Origin: JAYZDF01 sp036337945
GTDB lineage: Bacteria > Myxococcota > Kuafuiibacteriia > Kuafuiibacteriales > Kuafuiibacteriaceae
DNA: 64,000 bases
Assembly: GCA_036337945.1 (NCBI GenBank)
Contig: JAYZDF010000004.1
Span: 1 to 64,000, forward strand
Reading direction: 5' to 3'
Positions 25,387-34,027 of the stretch are shown piece by piece. Position 1 is the first letter of the stretch. Every line of letters begins with the position of its first letter. The notes under the pieces were generated by a model. It did no database searches, was not told the origin of the DNA, and worked only from the letters and a program-made list of their open reading frames with translations. Position numbers and translations under genes: made by a program.

Positions 25387-26433
25387 GTGACAACTTCGCC
25401 TAAAATTTTGGTCATCGGCCTGGGGGGAATTGGAGGTACTGTTTCTTCCTATCTCCTTCAATCAGGCTATAATGTCACTGGCGTAACCACGAACGCCCAG
25501 GTTTTAGCTGCGCTCAACGATAACGGCTTTCAAATAGAGAGTCACACAGGAAAATCTTGGGGAGTCCGAGGTCCTGTTTTTGAGTCCATTCCGAGCCACG
25601 AGAGGTTCGATTTTATTCTACTTGCAACGCAGCCTACGCAAGCTGAAAAAGCTGCGACCTCAGCTTTTCCTTATTTGTCTGAACATGGGGCATTGGTCTG
25701 CTTTCAAAACGGGCTTCTAGAGGAGAAGCTTGCTTCACAATTTGGAGATCAAAGAGTAGTAGGCGCTGTCGTTGCATGGGGTGCATCAAGTCCTAAACCA
25801 GGGCAGTATCTCCGAACTTCAGCGGGTGGTTTTACGCTCGGTCGATACTCAGGACCGGCAGACGATCAAGTACGCCGCCTGTCGAAAGTTTTAGAAGTCA
25901 TTGGTGAAGTGACAGTGACCGATAATTTGGCAGGAAGCCGATGGAGCAAGCTGGCAATCAATTGCGCCGTATCAAGCTTGGGTGCAATCAGTGGACAACC
26001 TTTAGGAAAACTTCTCAAAAACCGTAAAGCTCGTCGCCTAGCGCTTGAAATTATGACCGAGGTTGTTCTGGTTGCTCGTAATGAACAAGTTCAATTGAAA
26101 AAAATCTCGGGTACAATTGACCTCGAATGGATCGCCTTAGAGAAACGCAGAGAACAATACAATATCCAAGCTTCTATTGTTTTGAAGCATTTGGTGATGC
26201 TCGCGGTCGGCTTTCGATTTCGCAAGCTTCGTTCGTCCATGCTCTACGCACTTGAGAAAGGCCGTAAACCACCAGTCGATTTTCTAAATGGGGAGGTTGT
26301 GTCGCGAGGTAAAGCGGCGGGCGTCAATGTTTCAGTCAATGAAGCAGTGCAATCGTTTGTTCACAGTATCGCAAAGAAAGAAAAATGCTCGAGCATGGCT
26401 ACCCTTTTCGAACTTTTTGCTGCGACAAGATAA
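25387..26433 (+). CDS. Ketopantoate reductase family protein (ApbA/PanE)
   Basis: The N-terminal Rossmann motif GLGGIGGTVSSYLLQSG binds NADPH. FQNGLLEEKLA and SRWSKLAINCAVSSLGAI give the family Asn and catalytic Lys regions. At 348 aa it is a little longer than typical PanE (~300), with a basic C-terminal extension. It may make pantoate for CoA, or be a related hydroxyacid dehydrogenase. GTG start at 25387. Confidence 0.85.
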   Translation: MTTSPKILVIGLGGIGGTVSSYLLQSGYNVTGVTTNAQVLAALNDNGFQIESHTGKSWGVRGPVFESIPSHERFDFILLATQPTQAEKAATSAFPYLSEHGALVCFQNGLLEEKLASQFGDQRVVGAVVAWGASSPKPGQYLRTSAGGFTLGRYSGPADDQVRRLSKVLEVIGEVTVTDNLAGSRWSKLAINCAVSSLGAISGQPLGKLLKNRKARRLALEIMTEVVLVARNEQVQLKKISGTIDLEWIALEKRREQYNIQASIVLKHLVMLAVGFRFRKLRSSMLYALEKGRKPPVDFLNGEVVSRGKAAGVNVSVNEAVQSFVHSIAKKEKCSSMATLFELFAATR

Positions 26434-26471
26434 ATTTTTTAGCGGCGAAGGTTCGAAACAAAAGACTTTGT

Positions 26472-26477
26472 TATAAT
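26472..26477 (+). promoter_or_regulatory. Consensus -10 box directly before the GTG at 26484
   Basis: Perfect TATAAT with six bases (TGTTAC) before the start codon, and no Shine-Dalgarno. The transcription start should fall on or next to the GTG, the clearest leaderless case in this window. Confidence 0.6.
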
Positions 26478-26483
26478 TGTTAC

Positions 26484-27413
26484 GTGCTCCGTGTGATGAC
26501 GTACAACGTGCGCTACTTTGGACAAAGTTTTGCCGGCGCTGGATCTAGTCAGCGCTCTATGCGGCTTATATGCAAAGCCATCGCGGGCTTGCGAGAGTTA
26601 CCGGACATTATTTGTTTCCAAGAAATAGAACAGCGATCTCTACGTTCGCATTTTAGCCATGAATCAAATTTTCCCGGTGAAACGCAGTTCGATGGACTTC
26701 AAAGGACGCTCGAACACGCCCTGGAACAAGAAAATAAGACTATGAAATATCAAGGGCTTTATTTTCCTGCTCATGCTTATCGCATTGGGAAACTTTCTTT
26801 ATTCACGATGGGTTTAGGAATCTTGGTGTCCCCTCATTTTCACATCGAAAGCCATAATTCTGGTGAACCTAAGGATGTAACATTTCGACGCATTCAATCT
26901 CTTGCAAATCTCAAGCAGTCCCGTATTTGTGCACACGTTCGTTTACGTTCTCCAAAGGATCTGACCTTTGATATCTTTAATACGCATTTGAGCCTTCCTG
27001 CATTCGCGACACGCCAATTTTGGCAGCATTATCCTGCGGTTGGTTATGGCCGCAATCAGCAAAAGGAAGTTTCCCATTTGGCTAAGTTCATTCAGGGTAC
27101 GGCGCAAAGCGACCGCTATTTTATTGTCGGTGACTTGAATGCCGCCCCAGGTACGCCTTCTTATAAAAAACTGCTTATGGATACAGGCGCCGAGGATCCG
27201 TTTTGTTCACATTTGAATGTGACGGAGGCTGAACTCATGAAAGGCTGGCCGACCGCGGGTTTCTTGAACCTGAAAATGAGGCTAGACCACATTTTGGTCG
27301 GGCCCGGTATCACGTGTCATGACCTCGAAGATTGCCATCCATTTACTGAACTAGGTCGTTGGTCCGGACTTTCTGACCACGTACCGCTCTTAGGACGGTT
27401 TATAGCGAAGTGA
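26484..27413 (+). CDS. Endonuclease/exonuclease/phosphatase family hydrolase
   Basis: The start is the GTG at 26484, giving VLRVMTYNVRYFG; an upstream extension from 26385 overlaps the PanE-like gene and is unlikely. EEP motifs are present: TYNVR, ICFQEIE (catalytic Glu), THLSLPA, GDLNAAPGT and a final SDHVPLLGRF with Asp-His. The fold hydrolyses phosphodiesters (AP endonuclease, DNase I, inositol phosphatase or sphingomyelinase classes); the substrate is not deducible. No signal peptide, 309 aa. Confidence 0.88.
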   Translation: MLRVMTYNVRYFGQSFAGAGSSQRSMRLICKAIAGLRELPDIICFQEIEQRSLRSHFSHESNFPGETQFDGLQRTLEHALEQENKTMKYQGLYFPAHAYRIGKLSLFTMGLGILVSPHFHIESHNSGEPKDVTFRRIQSLANLKQSRICAHVRLRSPKDLTFDIFNTHLSLPAFATRQFWQHYPAVGYGRNQQKEVSHLAKFIQGTAQSDRYFIVGDLNAAPGTPSYKKLLMDTGAEDPFCSHLNVTEAELMKGWPTAGFLNLKMRLDHILVGPGITCHDLEDCHPFTELGRWSGLSDHVPLLGRFIAK

Positions 27414-27474
27414 ATCCGGTCTTTTCGGTCATCTGGCGGTGGTATTGCATGTCTAAGCTGTGCATACTCCCGGC

Positions 27475-28938
27475 GTGACAAAAATTGGATACGCAAAAAA
27501 CTTGAATCAATTACTCAAAGGCGCCGGAACACTCGCCGTCATTGGGTCAGACACAGCCTGGAAAGCAAAGAGCCTTGTGCCTAAGGGTTTCCCGCGAGCG
27601 GTCAAGAATGCCTTGGTTGCCGCGGCCGCGGAGATAAAGGCTGGTGAGAACGGAGCCAGCGTTTCGACGCTGCACAAGGACCCGAAGAAACTGGTTGCTA
27701 TAAAAATACCCGACTCAGGTTCTCGCTATTTGGGAGCTGGTCGACCTGACGCTGTGCAAAAACAGGTTGCCAGTGCGGGGCTCGCGAGTTCGAAGAAAAA
27801 AGTCGCCATCATGGTTCTTATTGAAGACGAAGCGCGACTCCTTCCAACATTGAATGCCATTGGTCGTGCGCTACCACTCTTCACTCGTAAAACAGCAAAA
27901 TCAAAAACGAGTCGCGCAACAATTCTTGCGGTCAATAGTAGCGGCGAAATAATCAACATTCCTTCCTCTGTGACACAAACGGTAGACGCCAGTCGCGAGG
28001 CTGCTCGTTTGGTTGATACGCCACCAACCGAAATGAACCCTGAAGCGATGGCTGAGGAACTTCAAGGCTGGTATGCGGATATGCCGAATGTTGAACTCGA
28101 GGTTTTCACCGGGCAACAGTTGGTTGATGAAGGTTTGATGGGCATTCATAGCGTAGGTCGATGTGCCATCAACGAGCCACGAATGCTTGTTGCAAAATAT
28201 CGCCCCGAAAACCCCCAAGGCAAACATCTTGCCCTGGTAGGTAAAGGTGTAACCTTTGATACAGGCGGTCTTAATCTCAAGATTTCTGGCTTCATGTCTA
28301 ATATGAAATGCGACATGGGTGGCGCGGCAGCGGTGAGCGGAGCATTTCGCGTGCTCGCAGCAAGCGGAACGCAGCGTCCTATCAGCCTAATTGTATGCCT
28401 GGCAGAGAACGCCATCGGCCCTAACTCTTTCAAGCCGGACGATATCTTGACGATGCATTCTGGAAAGACAGTCGAAATCAACAATACTGATGCCGAGGGC
28501 CGTCTGCTTTTGGGCGATGGTGTTAGTTATGCTGCAAGAGTTCTAAAAGCAGATGTCGTCGTTGATGCTGCGACCTTGACAGGCGCCCAGATGATAGCCA
28601 CGGGCGTTCATTTGGCTGCCGTTATGAGTAACGACGACGATATTGAAAAGAGCCTAGTCGCCGCTGGTCGTGCGACCGGCGATCTCGCTCACGCTATGCC
28701 GTTTTCTCCTGAATTGTTCAAGTCTGAGTTTTCTAGCTTGGTTGCTGATATGAAGAACTCTGTGAAGAATCGAGCAAACGCTCAGTCCAGCTGTGCAGCA
28801 CAATTCGTTTACAATCATTTAGCAGGAACCAAAGTGCGATGGGGGCATGTCGACCTCGCGGGACCTGCATTTCGAGGTGACCGCGGTACTGGGTTTGGCG
28901 TCGCTCTTTTGAGCACTTTTGCTAATAACCTAGACTAG
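27475..28938 (+). CDS. Leucyl aminopeptidase (M17)
   Basis: The metal/catalytic blocks of M17 are all present: GKGVTFDTGGLNLK (Lys and Asp), KCDMGGAAAVSGAF, NTDAEGRLLLGDGV (signature) and DAATLTGAQ. The GTG at 27475 starts MTKIGYAKN and is preceded by CATACT at -12; the upstream GTG at 27460 adds five odd residues. The 487-residue length is normal. Cytosolic hexameric dizinc/dimanganese exopeptidase removing N-terminal residues. Confidence 0.95.
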   Translation: MTKIGYAKNLNQLLKGAGTLAVIGSDTAWKAKSLVPKGFPRAVKNALVAAAAEIKAGENGASVSTLHKDPKKLVAIKIPDSGSRYLGAGRPDAVQKQVASAGLASSKKKVAIMVLIEDEARLLPTLNAIGRALPLFTRKTAKSKTSRATILAVNSSGEIINIPSSVTQTVDASREAARLVDTPPTEMNPEAMAEELQGWYADMPNVELEVFTGQQLVDEGLMGIHSVGRCAINEPRMLVAKYRPENPQGKHLALVGKGVTFDTGGLNLKISGFMSNMKCDMGGAAAVSGAFRVLAASGTQRPISLIVCLAENAIGPNSFKPDDILTMHSGKTVEINNTDAEGRLLLGDGVSYAARVLKADVVVDAATLTGAQMIATGVHLAAVMSNDDDIEKSLVAAGRATGDLAHAMPFSPELFKSEFSSLVADMKNSVKNRANAQSSCAAQFVYNHLAGTKVRWGHVDLAGPAFRGDRGTGFGVALLSTFANNLD

Positions 28939-28943
28939 CTTAT

Positions 28944-29822
28944 CTACTCCATAACCGGATTCGTCTCGGTCGAAGGTGTTGCGAGTTCAGTATTTTCTTT
29001 TTGAGCCCGTATCGCCTGCCTCTCTTCACTACGCTTTCGAAAGAAAATAATTTCTTCAATCACACCGTCAGCAATGTAAATGCCAAACAAATATACAAGC
29101 GCTGTTGCTGGTTGCAGTTTGGCTGAGAGAGCCGCGAAGAATAAGATCACAACAACCGCAATAATGATGGACCTCGGGTTCGGCCGTACGCTTTTGAATG
29201 CGCGGTACCTAACGTTTGAGATCATCAACAACGAAAGACTATTGGTGATGAAGCAAACACCCTTAATTCCGCCGATAATCGGTGTTGTAAAAGGGTAGTT
29301 GGCGAGCACAATGGCAACGACTGCTCCGGCTGCGAGCGGAATGGGCAAGCCTAGAAAATCTTTCGTAGAGCCGCTTGGCGCGTCGGCGGCCATGACATTA
29401 AAGCGCGCAAGCCGAATGGTTCCGGCAGCCAAGAACATGAATGCGATCACCATTCCGCCGATTTCTAGCTCATGAAGTGACCACCGATAAAGTAAGAGAG
29501 CTGGTGCGCACCCGAAAGTGATGACGTCAGCGAGAGAATCGAGTTGAACACCAAAATCACTTTGTGTTTTCGTTAGGCGAGCGACTCGTCCGTCGGCCAT
29601 GTCGAAGAACATTCCGAAGATGATTGCAAGAGCAGCCTGATAAAGAAAAACTGGTTCACTCGAGTGAGAAGAAAGATGAATACTGTAAAAGCCGCAGAAA
29701 ATATTCGAGAGCGTAAACAGGTTAGGCAGGACAAACATCGCCTTACGAAGACTGATTCGTCTCCGTTTGGTCCGCCTCGAACGCTTTCTGCGTTTTTTCT
29801 TGGTGCCTTTTTCTTCAGCCAC
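28944..29822 (-). CDS. pssA: CDP-diacylglycerol-serine O-phosphatidyltransferase
   Basis: The CDP-alcohol phosphatidyltransferase signature is complete: D-M-A-D-G-R-V-A-R...G-V-Q-L-D-S-L-A-D. There are six or more hydrophobic segments and an unusually basic N-terminus (KKKRRKRSRRTKRRR). It makes phosphatidylserine from CDP-DAG and serine, the step toward phosphatidylethanolamine; no psd follows. GTG start. TAGAAT lies 11 nt upstream. It is the last gene of the minus run with the aminotransferase. Confidence 0.93.
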   Translation of the reverse strand: MAEEKGTKKKRRKRSRRTKRRRISLRKAMFVLPNLFTLSNIFCGFYSIHLSSHSSEPVFLYQAALAIIFGMFFDMADGRVARLTKTQSDFGVQLDSLADVITFGCAPALLLYRWSLHELEIGGMVIAFMFLAAGTIRLARFNVMAADAPSGSTKDFLGLPIPLAAGAVVAIVLANYPFTTPIIGGIKGVCFITNSLSLLMISNVRYRAFKSVRPNPRSIIIAVVVILFFAALSAKLQPATALVYLFGIYIADGVIEEIIFFRKRSEERQAIRAQKENTELATPSTETNPVME

Positions 29823-29859
29823 TTACAATTCCCATTCTAACACGCCTGTCATGAAGCTA

Positions 29860-31170
29860 CTATTTTAGTGCGGACAGGGCTTTCGAAAGATTTTCAATCA
29901 CTTGATGACAGTCGCTTTCAGAAACAGTGCCTACACTGACTCGAAACCAGCCTTCTCCTCGGTCTTTGAGGCCGAAGCAGAAAAACGGAATTAGCCCCAT
30001 TTTTGCGTCAGTGAGCAGGTAACTTCTAATATCTTCGTCGGATTTTAGAGTAACTCCGCCTGGTGTTGTTTTACCTTGTACGCCTATCCGAATCGACAAA
30101 TAGATTGCTCCTTCGGGCGCAATTGCTTCGACGTTGTGACCGTTTGCTTGGAGCCCATTTATACCGTCCGCAAGAATTCTGAGTCGTGCAAGCACTTCAT
30201 GACTCATATTTCTTCTATAGCTGTCAATGGCCTCGGTGTCCGCGAGCAGTTTCGAAGTTGCAACTTGTTCAGGTCTTGGTGCCCATGCACCAATGTGTGT
30301 GAGTATCGCAGCCATTTTTGAAATGACATCTGTCGGTCCAACGGCCCAACCAACTCGCAAGCCTGTGGCGGCAAAGCCTTTTGAAATACCGTCGACGAAA
30401 ATTGTATACGCAGCCATTTCGGGAACGAGTTCCACAGGAGTAACATGCTCTGTTTCTCCGTGGGTGAGCATCCAATAGACCTGGTCGTACATGAGATAAA
30501 GAGCTCGCTCATTATTCTCTTTTCGGCGTTTGTTTTCGCTAACAATTGCCTCACTGAGACGCTTTAGCTCGGAGGTAGAAACAACAGTACCGGTTGGATT
30601 TAGTGGAGAATTGAGACAGATTAGTCGAGCTGTTGAAAGGTGCGGCTCGATGTCTTCAATTCGCGGAAAGAATTTGTTTTCTGGTGTCGTCGCAATTTCA
30701 ATTGCGGTTCCGCCAACAAAGGTGGTGTAGTGGTTATTATTCCATGATGGTAACGGGTAGACGACGTTTTCACCCTTGTTTACGAGCGATAGGTACGTTC
30801 CGGCAATCATCGGTCTTGCGCCGCCTGCAATAAGAACGGACTCCAATGGATAATCCAACCCGAGGCGGTCTGCAAAAAGCTTACGAACTGCTTCCCGACA
30901 TTCCAAAACGCCAGCCGCTGGTGGATAGTTCGTGTGCCCCTCGTCGAGTGCTACTTTAATGTCGTTGAGTAATCGTTCCGGAATAGGGAACTGCTGACTA
31001 GAGAAATCGCCAATCGTAAGATTTATGATTTTATGTCCTTCTCGGATCATCCCTTTTATTTGACCGGCGATTTTGAGAATCTCACTCTCTTTGAGATTTT
31101 GCGAAGTGGCAGAAATCCGAAGAGCTGGATCTTCGGAGGTGAGAAAGGGCCGAGTATCGATGGTCGTCAT
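29860..31170 (-). CDS. Class I/II PLP-dependent aminotransferase
   Basis: Fold-type I enzyme, 436 aa. The PLP lysine sits in DGISKGFAATGLRVGW, with YPLPSWNNN, NSPLNPTGTV and YDQVYWML for cofactor and substrate contacts. It resembles aspartate/LL-diaminopimelate-type aminotransferases; the amino donor is uncertain. A strong Shine-Dalgarno AAAGGAGA (31179-31186, read on minus) is 8 nt from the ATG and overlaps the TAA of the upstream small lipoprotein gene. Confidence 0.9.
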   Translation of the reverse strand: MTTIDTRPFLTSEDPALRISATSQNLKESEILKIAGQIKGMIREGHKIINLTIGDFSSQQFPIPERLLNDIKVALDEGHTNYPPAAGVLECREAVRKLFADRLGLDYPLESVLIAGGARPMIAGTYLSLVNKGENVVYPLPSWNNNHYTTFVGGTAIEIATTPENKFFPRIEDIEPHLSTARLICLNSPLNPTGTVVSTSELKRLSEAIVSENKRRKENNERALYLMYDQVYWMLTHGETEHVTPVELVPEMAAYTIFVDGISKGFAATGLRVGWAVGPTDVISKMAAILTHIGAWAPRPEQVATSKLLADTEAIDSYRRNMSHEVLARLRILADGINGLQANGHNVEAIAPEGAIYLSIRIGVQGKTTPGGVTLKSDEDIRSYLLTDAKMGLIPFFCFGLKDRGEGWFRVSVGTVSESDCHQVIENLSKALSALK

Positions 31171-31184
31171 TTAGAGATTCTCCT

Positions 31185-31445
31185 TTATTTGGCAAGGCCA
31201 CATGCTTGCAGGTCCTCTGCGCTTTTGTCTTCAAGTCTCGCGCAAGTACAGGTGTCTAATCTTTGTTCGCAAACTTCAGACTCTTCTGTTGATAAACTGA
31301 TATTGCTTGATGCTGCGATCGAATCCTCGCAAGAAAGTTGCAGAGCGCGATTGGGTTCACAAGCGCAAATTTGCTTCGCAAGCGCGGTGCAAGCATCGTC
31401 GCATCCGGCCGAAAAATTGAGCACTCCCAAAAAGAGTGTAGTCAT
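31185..31445 (-). CDS. Small Cys-rich secreted/lipoprotein (86 aa)
   Basis: ATG 31445 gives MTTLFLGVLNFSAGC, a short signal with lipobox SAGC. The mature 72 residues carry about nine Cys (CDDACTALAKQICACEPN ... CEQRLDTCTC) in paired spacing, implying disulfides. It starts 10 nt after the stop of the longer Cys-rich gene in another frame, so the two were not one ORF. Function unknown. Confidence 0.6.
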   Translation of the reverse strand: MTTLFLGVLNFSAGCDDACTALAKQICACEPNRALQLSCEDSIAASSNISLSTEESEVCEQRLDTCTCARLEDKSAEDLQACGLAK

Positions 31446-31455
31446 CAGTGCGCGT

Positions 31456-31854
31456 TTAACGAGGAGTGCAGACGGACGTAGATTGTCCGACGTCGGTACA
31501 CATGTAGGCCGAACGGCAATCGTCGTTTGTTTCACAAACTCTAAGACAAAATGCATCGATGTTAACATTTTCGAACGAAATCCCCCTAACGCAGCGGGAG
31601 CCGAGTGGACAAGAACCAAGCGTGCAACTGAGTTCAGTACAGTAGCCATCGGGCCACTCGTTGATGCAGGCTGCCCGATTGGGTATTCCATTACACTCTG
31701 TATAGGTTATACAGGTATCCCCGATATCGGCCCGACTTAGATCCGTTCCACAGCTGCTAGATATTCCGTCCAAAGTTAGTAAAAATGCTAGGAAAAACAA
31801 TGCTTTGAAGTATTTGACTCGGCCGTATGACTCGCGGGCAAATATCCATTTCAA
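31456..31854 (-). CDS. Cys-rich secreted protein (132 aa)
   Basis: A signal-like hydrophobic stretch (YFKALFFLAFLLTLDG) is followed by SSSC, a possible lipidation site. The mature part has paired-Cys modules (CITYTECNGIPNRAACINE ... CTLGSCPLGSRCVRG ... CLRVCETNDDCRSAYMCTDVG) similar to the modules of the 50-kb lipoprotein, reading as a compact disulfide domain. Start chosen at ATG 31854. Presumed periplasmic or outer-membrane exposed, role unknown. Confidence 0.6.
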   Translation of the reverse strand: MKWIFARESYGRVKYFKALFFLAFLLTLDGISSSCGTDLSRADIGDTCITYTECNGIPNRAACINEWPDGYCTELSCTLGSCPLGSRCVRGISFENVNIDAFCLRVCETNDDCRSAYMCTDVGQSTSVCTPR

Positions 31855-31883
31855 AGCTGAATCTCTAAACTTTTTTTAAGGGT

Positions 31884-32888
31884 TTAAACGACTTTGAGTC
31901 GGTTTCGGGATCGAGCGTGCTCAAAGGCACGTCGCACTGAGACTGAAACCATTTCGCGTCTGTAGCTTGGGTCTGATGCGATATTTGTTAAGGGTTTGCA
32001 TCTTTTTTGGGCGGCGTCTGCCAGCGCTTTGATGGTCTTATCATCGAGCTTTTGGTTTTCGTAGATGCCTGCGATCCGCCCGATGTGAATCGGTTTAGGT
32101 CCAAGAGCTGTCACGCATATATCGGCTCGAAGAATAGTTCGATCTGTGTCCAGCTCTGCCAACACGGCGACGCCTAGCTCAGGATAATCGATGGCCGCTC
32201 GGGTTCGAAGTTTTTGGTAGGCCATGATGGTGTTCGGCTTAGGCTTGGGAATTGAGATTTCGGTGAGAAGCTCGTTTCGTTCTCTTCGCTGATTAAATTC
32301 TCCATCATTCCGATAAAAATCATCGATGGACACGACGCGTTCGCCTTCAATTGATACAAGCCTTAGGCTTGCGCCGAGGCTCATCAATACAGGGCCACTG
32401 TCATTGCTCGCCGCCGCGACACACCGTGTTCCGCCTTTTACAACATGACAAACCGTTCCGTCTTTTTTGGCGCAGAAACCAAGAGCTTGTCGCCAAAAGT
32501 ACGTCTGGTTGATGTAGACACATCGGGTATCTAGGCAGACATTGCCGCCTATAGTCCCCATGCGCCGTAATTGGGGGCCGGCAATTTGTCGGCAGGCCTC
32601 ACTCAAAGAGGGACAATGTTCTGCAATTACTGGATCATTTCCCAGGTCGTGCACGGTTGTCATGGCCCCAATTCGAATGCTGTCTTCTGTTTCAGTGACG
32701 CCGGATATCCCAGGAATTTTCCATAGACCAATCACGACTTCGGGGGTTTCGAACTCGTGCTTCATGTTGGGCATCAGGTCTGTACCGCCAGCCATCAGCC
32801 GAGCCGTATTTCCGTGCTGGTTTAGCAGTTCGATGGTTTCTTCGACCGATTCTGGTTCAGCAAGCTCAAATTTGGGTAAACGTAGCAA
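31884..32888 (-). CDS. HcrB-like FAD subunit of molybdenum hydroxylase family with 4Cys loop
   Basis: The N-terminal FAD domain of xanthine-dehydrogenase medium subunits is clear (RLMAGGTDLMPNMK and GTIGGNVCLD). Between the FAD and C-terminal domains lies a loop with C123, C139, C147 and C156 (spacings 16, 8, 9). As I recall these are the exact spacings of the [4Fe-4S] loop in 4-hydroxybenzoyl-CoA reductase beta (HcrB). The neighbouring alpha/gamma subunits are missing here. TTG start. An inverted repeat lies just upstream. Confidence 0.8.
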   Translation of the reverse strand: MLRLPKFELAEPESVEETIELLNQHGNTARLMAGGTDLMPNMKHEFETPEVVIGLWKIPGISGVTETEDSIRIGAMTTVHDLGNDPVIAEHCPSLSEACRQIAGPQLRRMGTIGGNVCLDTRCVYINQTYFWRQALGFCAKKDGTVCHVVKGGTRCVAAASNDSGPVLMSLGASLRLVSIEGERVVSIDDFYRNDGEFNQRRERNELLTEISIPKPKPNTIMAYQKLRTRAAIDYPELGVAVLAELDTDRTILRADICVTALGPKPIHIGRIAGIYENQKLDDKTIKALADAAQKRCKPLTNIASDPSYRREMVSVSVRRAFEHARSRNRLKVV

Positions 32889-32904
32889 ACCTGCCCTATG
32901 GGAG

Positions 32905-32923
32905 CCTAACCATGGTGGTTAGG
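32905..32923. promoter_or_regulatory. Inverted repeat between the HcrB-like gene and its divergent neighbour
   Basis: CCTAACC and GGTTAGG arms around a 5-bp centre (perfect 7-bp arms). On the minus strand a TTGACC overlaps it, so the repeat falls in the promoter of the HcrB-like gene, where a repressor operator would sit. Confidence 0.45.
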
Positions 32924-32974
32924 TCAAGTATTACCTCGTCAGTTTCTGTCTGGTTGTAGTATGTAACCTACACA

Positions 32975-33157
32975 ATGACGACGGAACCCTCACAGCCCCA
33001 GCCGGATGAAGAAGAAATCGATTACGGACCTTATGGCCCCCGAGGCAAGGATACCCCTCCGATGGCTTCGATGTTCCGTGGTTACGCAATTATTCTCACC
33101 GGACTCGTGATTTTACCGTTCCTCTTATTCATGATTATCCGCTTTGTGATTCTATAA
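32975..33157 (+). CDS. Small single-pass membrane protein (60 aa)
   Basis: An acidic, Pro-rich N-terminus (PQPDEEEIDYGPYGPRG) is followed by one TM segment (residues ~37-59, YAIILTGLVILPFLLFMII) at the C-terminus. The short length, a clean single TM and lack of overlap with other genes support it as a real gene, but no family is recognised. It may belong to the MBL/NhaD operon that follows 36 nt downstream. Confidence 0.55.
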   Translation: MTTEPSQPQPDEEEIDYGPYGPRGKDTPPMASMFRGYAIILTGLVILPFLLFMIIRFVIL

Positions 33158-33193
33158 AACGACACAGAACTGCGGTAAGTAGGTCGTATTCCT

Positions 33194-34027
33194 ATGCGCA
33201 TACACCATCTGAACTGCGGAAGCTTTTGTCCTCATGCTTCCCGACTGACTACGGGGAAGGGCGGCCTCTTTTCAAAAGGACTAATGGTTTGTCACTGTGT
33301 TCTTTTAGAAACCGATCGGGATGGTTTGATTCTAATTGATACTGGCATTGGCACGCACGATTGTACGCAAGCAAATAAGTGGCCCGTCGGCATGCGATCG
33401 GTTTCCCGCCCTCGTCTAGATTTGAACGAGACCGCTGCTTATCAGCTCAAGAATCTAGGCTTTGCCGCTAGCGACGTCCGACATATCATTGTGACTCATT
33501 TAGACCTCGATCATGCGGGTGGTCTCGCCGATTTCCCTGATGCGGTGGTTCACGTTCATGCGACAGAACAAGCTCGAGCAATGAACCCTAAAACGGCCAT
33601 CGAACGGCGAAGATATCTGTCTTCCCAGTGGTCCCACCGTCCCAGCTGGGAAACGTATAGTGAATTTGGTGATACTTGGTTCGGTCTGCAAGCGGTTCAT
33701 CAACTGCGGAGTGTCAGCTGCGACCTCGCTTTGGTCCCCTTAGTTGGTCACACCGAAGGGCATACAGGAATCGCCATCCAAGGTAATAATGGTTGGATGA
33801 TACACGCTGGCGATGCCTATTTTCACAAAGGTCAAATTGAGCAACCTCCCTCGTGTCCAAAATTACTTGAGCTCTTTCAAAAGTCGATCGCCACAAACGA
33901 CCAAATGCGTCGAGAAAACCTTGCTCGTCTCCGCCAACTCAATAGCGAAGAGTCTGACAATGTTCAGATTTTTTGCGCCCATGACCCCGATGAATTTTTC
34001 CGTCTAAGCCAGAGAAGCGCCTCATGA
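33194..34027 (+). CDS. Metallo-beta-lactamase fold hydrolase (lactonase-like)
   Basis: The metal site reads H102-x-D104-x-D106-H107 (THLDLDHAGGL), with a later GHTEGHTGI and GDAYFHKGQ giving the third His and bridging Asp. This is the arrangement of the N-acyl-homoserine-lactonase-like subgroup, but the motif is HxDxDH rather than HxHxDH. Cytosolic, 277 aa. It overlaps the Usp-like gene by ATGA (34024-34027). Confidence 0.85.
   Translation: MRIHHLNCGSFCPHASRLTTGKGGLFSKGLMVCHCVLLETDRDGLILIDTGIGTHDCTQANKWPVGMRSVSRPRLDLNETAAYQLKNLGFAASDVRHIIVTHLDLDHAGGLADFPDAVVHVHATEQARAMNPKTAIERRRYLSSQWSHRPSWETYSEFGDTWFGLQAVHQLRSVSCDLALVPLVGHTEGHTGIAIQGNNGWMIHAGDAYFHKGQIEQPPSCPKLLELFQKSIATNDQMRRENLARLRQLNSEESDNVQIFCAHDPDEFFRLSQRSAS

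Noticed and set aside
31033..31740. Long plus-strand ORF (235 codons) antisense to the aminotransferase and Cys-rich genes
   Set aside because: Composition is Ser-rich shadow coding; the minus frames have clear motifs, signals and a Shine-Dalgarno.
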